The notes under the pieces were generated by a model that saw only the letters and a program-made list of their open reading frames with translations, searched no databases and was not told the DNA's origin. From an uncultured Paracoccaceae bacterium (GTDB lineage: Bacteria; Pseudomonadota; Alphaproteobacteria; Rhodobacterales; Rhodobacteraceae): a stretch of 64,000 nt of DNA. Location: the NCBI GenBank assembly GCA_951812615.1, contig CATOSU010000002.1, positions 1,674,001 to 1,738,000 on the forward strand, in the 5' to 3' direction. A program made the translations under genes and the position numbers. How positions within the stretch are numbered: position 1 is the first letter of the stretch; the number at the start of each line of letters is the position of its first letter. Positions 61,512 through 64,000 of the stretch are shown one piece after another.

Positions 61512-64000
61512 CTAACCCAGCAATTTCCGCACGGCGTCGCAATCTTCCCAACGCACGCTGATCTCTGGGTCAAATATCCGGTCATCGCCCTGGCCGAACA
61601 GGTTTAGGTATCGCCGGTATTCTTCCGCGTTGTTGAAGTATTGCCCGCGCAGGATTTCGCGGCGGGCCTTGCCGGTGAATTCCGCATGGTACTTGAAATG
61701 CGCAAACAGCAGGGATTCCGGTGCCAGCGTCACATCGGACGCGTAATGCAGGCTGGTGGAAAGCTGCATCCACGGCCGGTACCGCAGGAGCGGCACCTTT
61801 TGCGCCACGAAAAGCTCGGGCCGGGCACCGGGCATCAGCCGGTGGCGCACTGCGCTGGTCCAGGTCTGCGCGTTTTCATACGGGCCTGCGGACAGGCTGT
61901 CGGCCAGAAACGGCTGCCTGTCGGTATAGGGGGCGAGGTCGAACAGATTACCGGTTTCCAGTCGGGCTTCGTGCAGAGGACCGCGCGGGTAAAGATCCAG
62001 CATTCGGACCAGCACTGCGTCACCGGACACCCCGCTCAGCCAGTCGGGCAGAGAGCGGGTCCCGTAACCGGGGTAGAGCAGCAATTCGTCCGCATCCGCC
62101 ACCAGTGACCACCGGTTCAGGCGGTAATGCGCCAGCAGGCCGATTTTCCAGTCCGTGCCCTGATCGGTTTCTCGGAATTCGGTATCGGCCGAGAACAACG
62201 CCACGTCGGGCTGATCCAGCAGGTAGCTCAGCGTGCCGTCTTCGGATCCGTTGTCGGCAATCAGGAACCCGGTGACACCGCGTGTGCGGTACCAGTTCAG
62301 GAAATGCGGCAGCATGCCGTGTTCGTTTCGGACGACCGATATGACGGCCATCTCTGACCCGATCACGTCCCGCAACCGTTTTTCGGGGCTCAGCAGGTGC
62401 AGCGCGCCGCTGTTGAAGCCCAGTTTCGGCGCGGTGTGGGTGGGCCAGATCCGCGGTGGACGCGGGCGCGGGTCGTTTCGTGCGGCGTGAACCCCGGCCA
62501 TATCTGCACCGGCATCGAGATGGGTCAGCTTGGTGACGTGCAGCGCATTTGGCCGCAGCCCGCTGACCCATTGTGGAACCGCCGGGTCGCCGGGCGCGGC
62601 GCGCCGCTCGACCGCGGTGTGATAGGACATCTCGGCCGGTTCGATCCCCGCGCGGGACAGCAGGGCGCCGACCAGTTTGTCCTCGGAAAAGGCGGTGGAT
62701 TTCAGCACCTGTCCCTCGGGGGTTTCGAGCTGATCCAGCAGGGCGGTCATCGCCGTGCGATTCAGCATGTAGCCGGTGCCGCCATCGGCATAAAGCGCGT
62801 TGCGCGGCAGTTTTTCGAAACCGAGCTGTGCGGCGCGCGACCGGCTGCGCGCCTGATGCCATGTCCGGTTGACCAACGCCCCGCGTTTTTCCAGCCGCCG
62901 GCCGTAGTAAGGGTGCCGCCGGTAGGTGGGATCAAGAAAGAAGGCCTGTGCATCGAGATAGCAGTCGTCGTCGATCTTGAGCAGGTGGCCAAACCCGGTT
63001 TCGCGGCAGGCCCATTCGATCATGGCCAGCGTCTTGGCGGGCAGGCCTTCGTAATCGTCGGGAGCGTTGACGGTGAGAATGTCACCGTCACGCCCGGTAT
63101 GATCGCCGCCGGTGAGGATCACATAAGGCACACCCAGTGCCTGCAGGTCCCCAAGCCACGTGGCGCGCAGATCGGGAATGCGGGTGTTCAGATTGGCCCG
63201 GCAGGAATAAATGACGACCAGCGTGTCGAACAGCGCCTTTGACCCGGGCCAGGGCGGCGGCGGGGTGCCGGGCAGGTCCCGAAGCTGTGCAGGCAGGTCA
63301 TCCAGCAGGCGTTGCGCAGGGTCTCCCGGCTGCGCGGCGGCGGCAAGCCGGTTGGCCGCGGTGATCACGGCGGCAGCACCGGTCAGGGCGTCGCCCGCAT
63401 TGCGGGTGACCCGCTGAAACACCGGCTGCATCAGGCGGGCCAACCTGTCTGCCCACGGGGCGGCCTGATGCGCCAGCAGATCGTCGATCAGCGCAAGGCA
63501 CAGGCCCAGTCCCAGCGCACCCGTGGCCATGCCGGCCAGCCGTGTCAGGCCGGCGGCCAGATCCGCCAGCAGCGCGTCGTCCGGGTGCGCCGGGGTGTCG
63601 GCCGCGGCGTTCAGGACGCGCAGGGCGGTTTGCATGGTGCGGTGTTGCAGGTCGACGGCGGGGCTTTGCGGCTGCCCGACATAAGCCGCCCGCACCGCCT
63701 GTGCCAATGCCGGCATAACGGACGCATCCGGCGGCGGCGCAAAGGGCGCGGCGGCGGCGCGCAGCAGCAGCGGCAAATCGGACCGGGCCGAGGGGTCCGG
63801 CAGGCCGGCAACCTCCTGTGCCATGCGGTCGGTCCCGATCGGGCGGATTGCGGCAGGGTTATCTTCTGCCTGCCGGGATCCGTCGCGGATGCAGGACAGG
63901 GTCTGGCGGGCGTCGGTCAGGACCGGCGGCAGATCGGAGAGCCCGTGTGCACCCACCGCGGCCCAGAAGGCGGGTGAGCAGCCGAATGACCGCGCCAGCG
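61512..64000 (-). CDS. Large multi-domain glycosyltransferase (5' end outside the window)
   Basis: The frame is open to the right edge, so the true start lies beyond it; at least 828 codons are present. Counting from the GTG at 63956, residues about 1-235 are an alanine-rich helical region, residues 245-400 a GT31-like domain (LLKIDDDCYLDAQAFF with the DDD metal motif) and residues about 540-800 a Glyco_tranf_2_4-type domain (HFLNWYRTRGVTGFLIADNGSEDGTL, VADADELLLYPG). Two glycosyltransferase domains in one chain suggest polysaccharide or glycan assembly together with the rhamnose genes. Confidence 0.8.
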   Translation of the reverse strand, partial: LARSFGCSPAFWAAVGAHGLSDLPPVLTDARQTLSCIRDGSRQAEDNPAAIRPIGTDRMAQEVAGLPDPSARSDLPLLLRAAAAPFAPPPDASVMPALAQAVRAAYVGQPQSPAVDLQHRTMQTALRVLNAAADTPAHPDDALLADLAAGLTRLAGMATGALGLGLCLALIDDLLAHQAAPWADRLARLMQPVFQRVTRNAGDALTGAAAVITAANRLAAAAQPGDPAQRLLDDLPAQLRDLPGTPPPPWPGSKALFDTLVVIYSCRANLNTRIPDLRATWLGDLQALGVPYVILTGGDHTGRDGDILTVNAPDDYEGLPAKTLAMIEWACRETGFGHLLKIDDDCYLDAQAFFLDPTYRRHPYYGRRLEKRGALVNRTWHQARSRSRAAQLGFEKLPRNALYADGGTGYMLNRTAMTALLDQLETPEGQVLKSTAFSEDKLVGALLSRAGIEPAEMSYHTAVERRAAPGDPAVPQWVSGLRPNALHVTKLTHLDAGADMAGVHAARNDPRPRPPRIWPTHTAPKLGFNSGALHLLSPEKRLRDVIGSEMAVISVVRNEHGMLPHFLNWYRTRGVTGFLIADNGSEDGTLSYLLDQPDVALFSADTEFRETDQGTDWKIGLLAHYRLNRWSLVADADELLLYPGYGTRSLPDWLSGVSGDAVLVRMLDLYPRGPLHEARLETGNLFDLAPYTDRQPFLADSLSAGPYENAQTWTSAVRHRLMPGARPELFVAQKVPLLRYRPWMQLSTSLHYASDVTLAPESLLFAHFKYHAEFTGKARREILRGQYFNNAEEYRRYLNLFGQGDDRIFDPEISVRWEDCDAVRKLLG

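Overview
The window is high-GC, densely coded DNA that looks like a chromosome segment of a marine alphaproteobacterium of the Rhodobacteraceae/Roseobacter group. Supporting signs are TRAP and branched-chain ABC uptake systems, a BKACE/cyclase cluster, a hemP-type heme locus, a GAAC-N7-GAAC (alphaproteobacterial LexA) box before dnaE2, and short AT-rich palindromes between genes. No tRNA, rRNA, CRISPR array, transposase or integrase was seen.

Layout. 0-6.4 kb: a polyamine-type ABC importer (two permeases and an ATPase) diverges from a TetR regulator, an Amidohydro_3 hydrolase and an N-carbamoylputrescine-amidase-like nitrilase. 6.4-7.6 kb: a secreted HExxH protein. 7.7-14.8 kb: OsmC, BKACE, cyclase and a TRAP transporter on the minus strand, divergent from a benzoate-CoA-ligase-like gene. 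14.8-18.7 kb: a sulfatase, a YcaQ-like protein and a LacI regulator. 19.3-25.1 kb: a LysR gene, then a tight six-gene operon of a succinate dehydrogenase/fumarate reductase-like complex with a two-subunit class I fumarase-like hydratase.

25.3-37 kb is the most unusual part. A LacI regulator, an SDR dehydrogenase, a broken fumarylacetoacetate-hydrolase gene and an APH-fold kinase lie beside a complete corrinoid methyl-transfer system: UroD-fold methyltransferase, corrinoid protein, ASKHA/2Fe-2S reactivase, and a pterin methyltransferase fused in frame to a D-2-hydroxyacid dehydrogenase. A remnant of a MalK-type ATPase and an enolase paralog with altered active-site residues follow. The palindrome GTTCACGTGAAC stands before the kinase/LacI pair and before the enolase, with a degenerate copy before the corrinoid operon, so these units probably form one regulon. 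My inference is a pathway that demethylates an O-methylated sugar acid or similar compound and feeds C3 units to central metabolism. Several genes show deletion or fusion scars.

37-46 kb: hemP with a frameshifted partner gene, a GlpD-like flavoenzyme, a thiolase and a complete branched-chain-type ABC importer. 46-53 kb: polA, a zinc-finger protein and an SOS-boxed dnaE2 that appears to lack its C-terminal OB domain. 53-64 kb: a VOC protein, a glycosyltransferase, the dTDP-rhamnose genes rfbCBDA, an epimerase, a DUF2793/Peptidase_G2-like protein and a large multi-domain glycosyltransferase that runs off the window.
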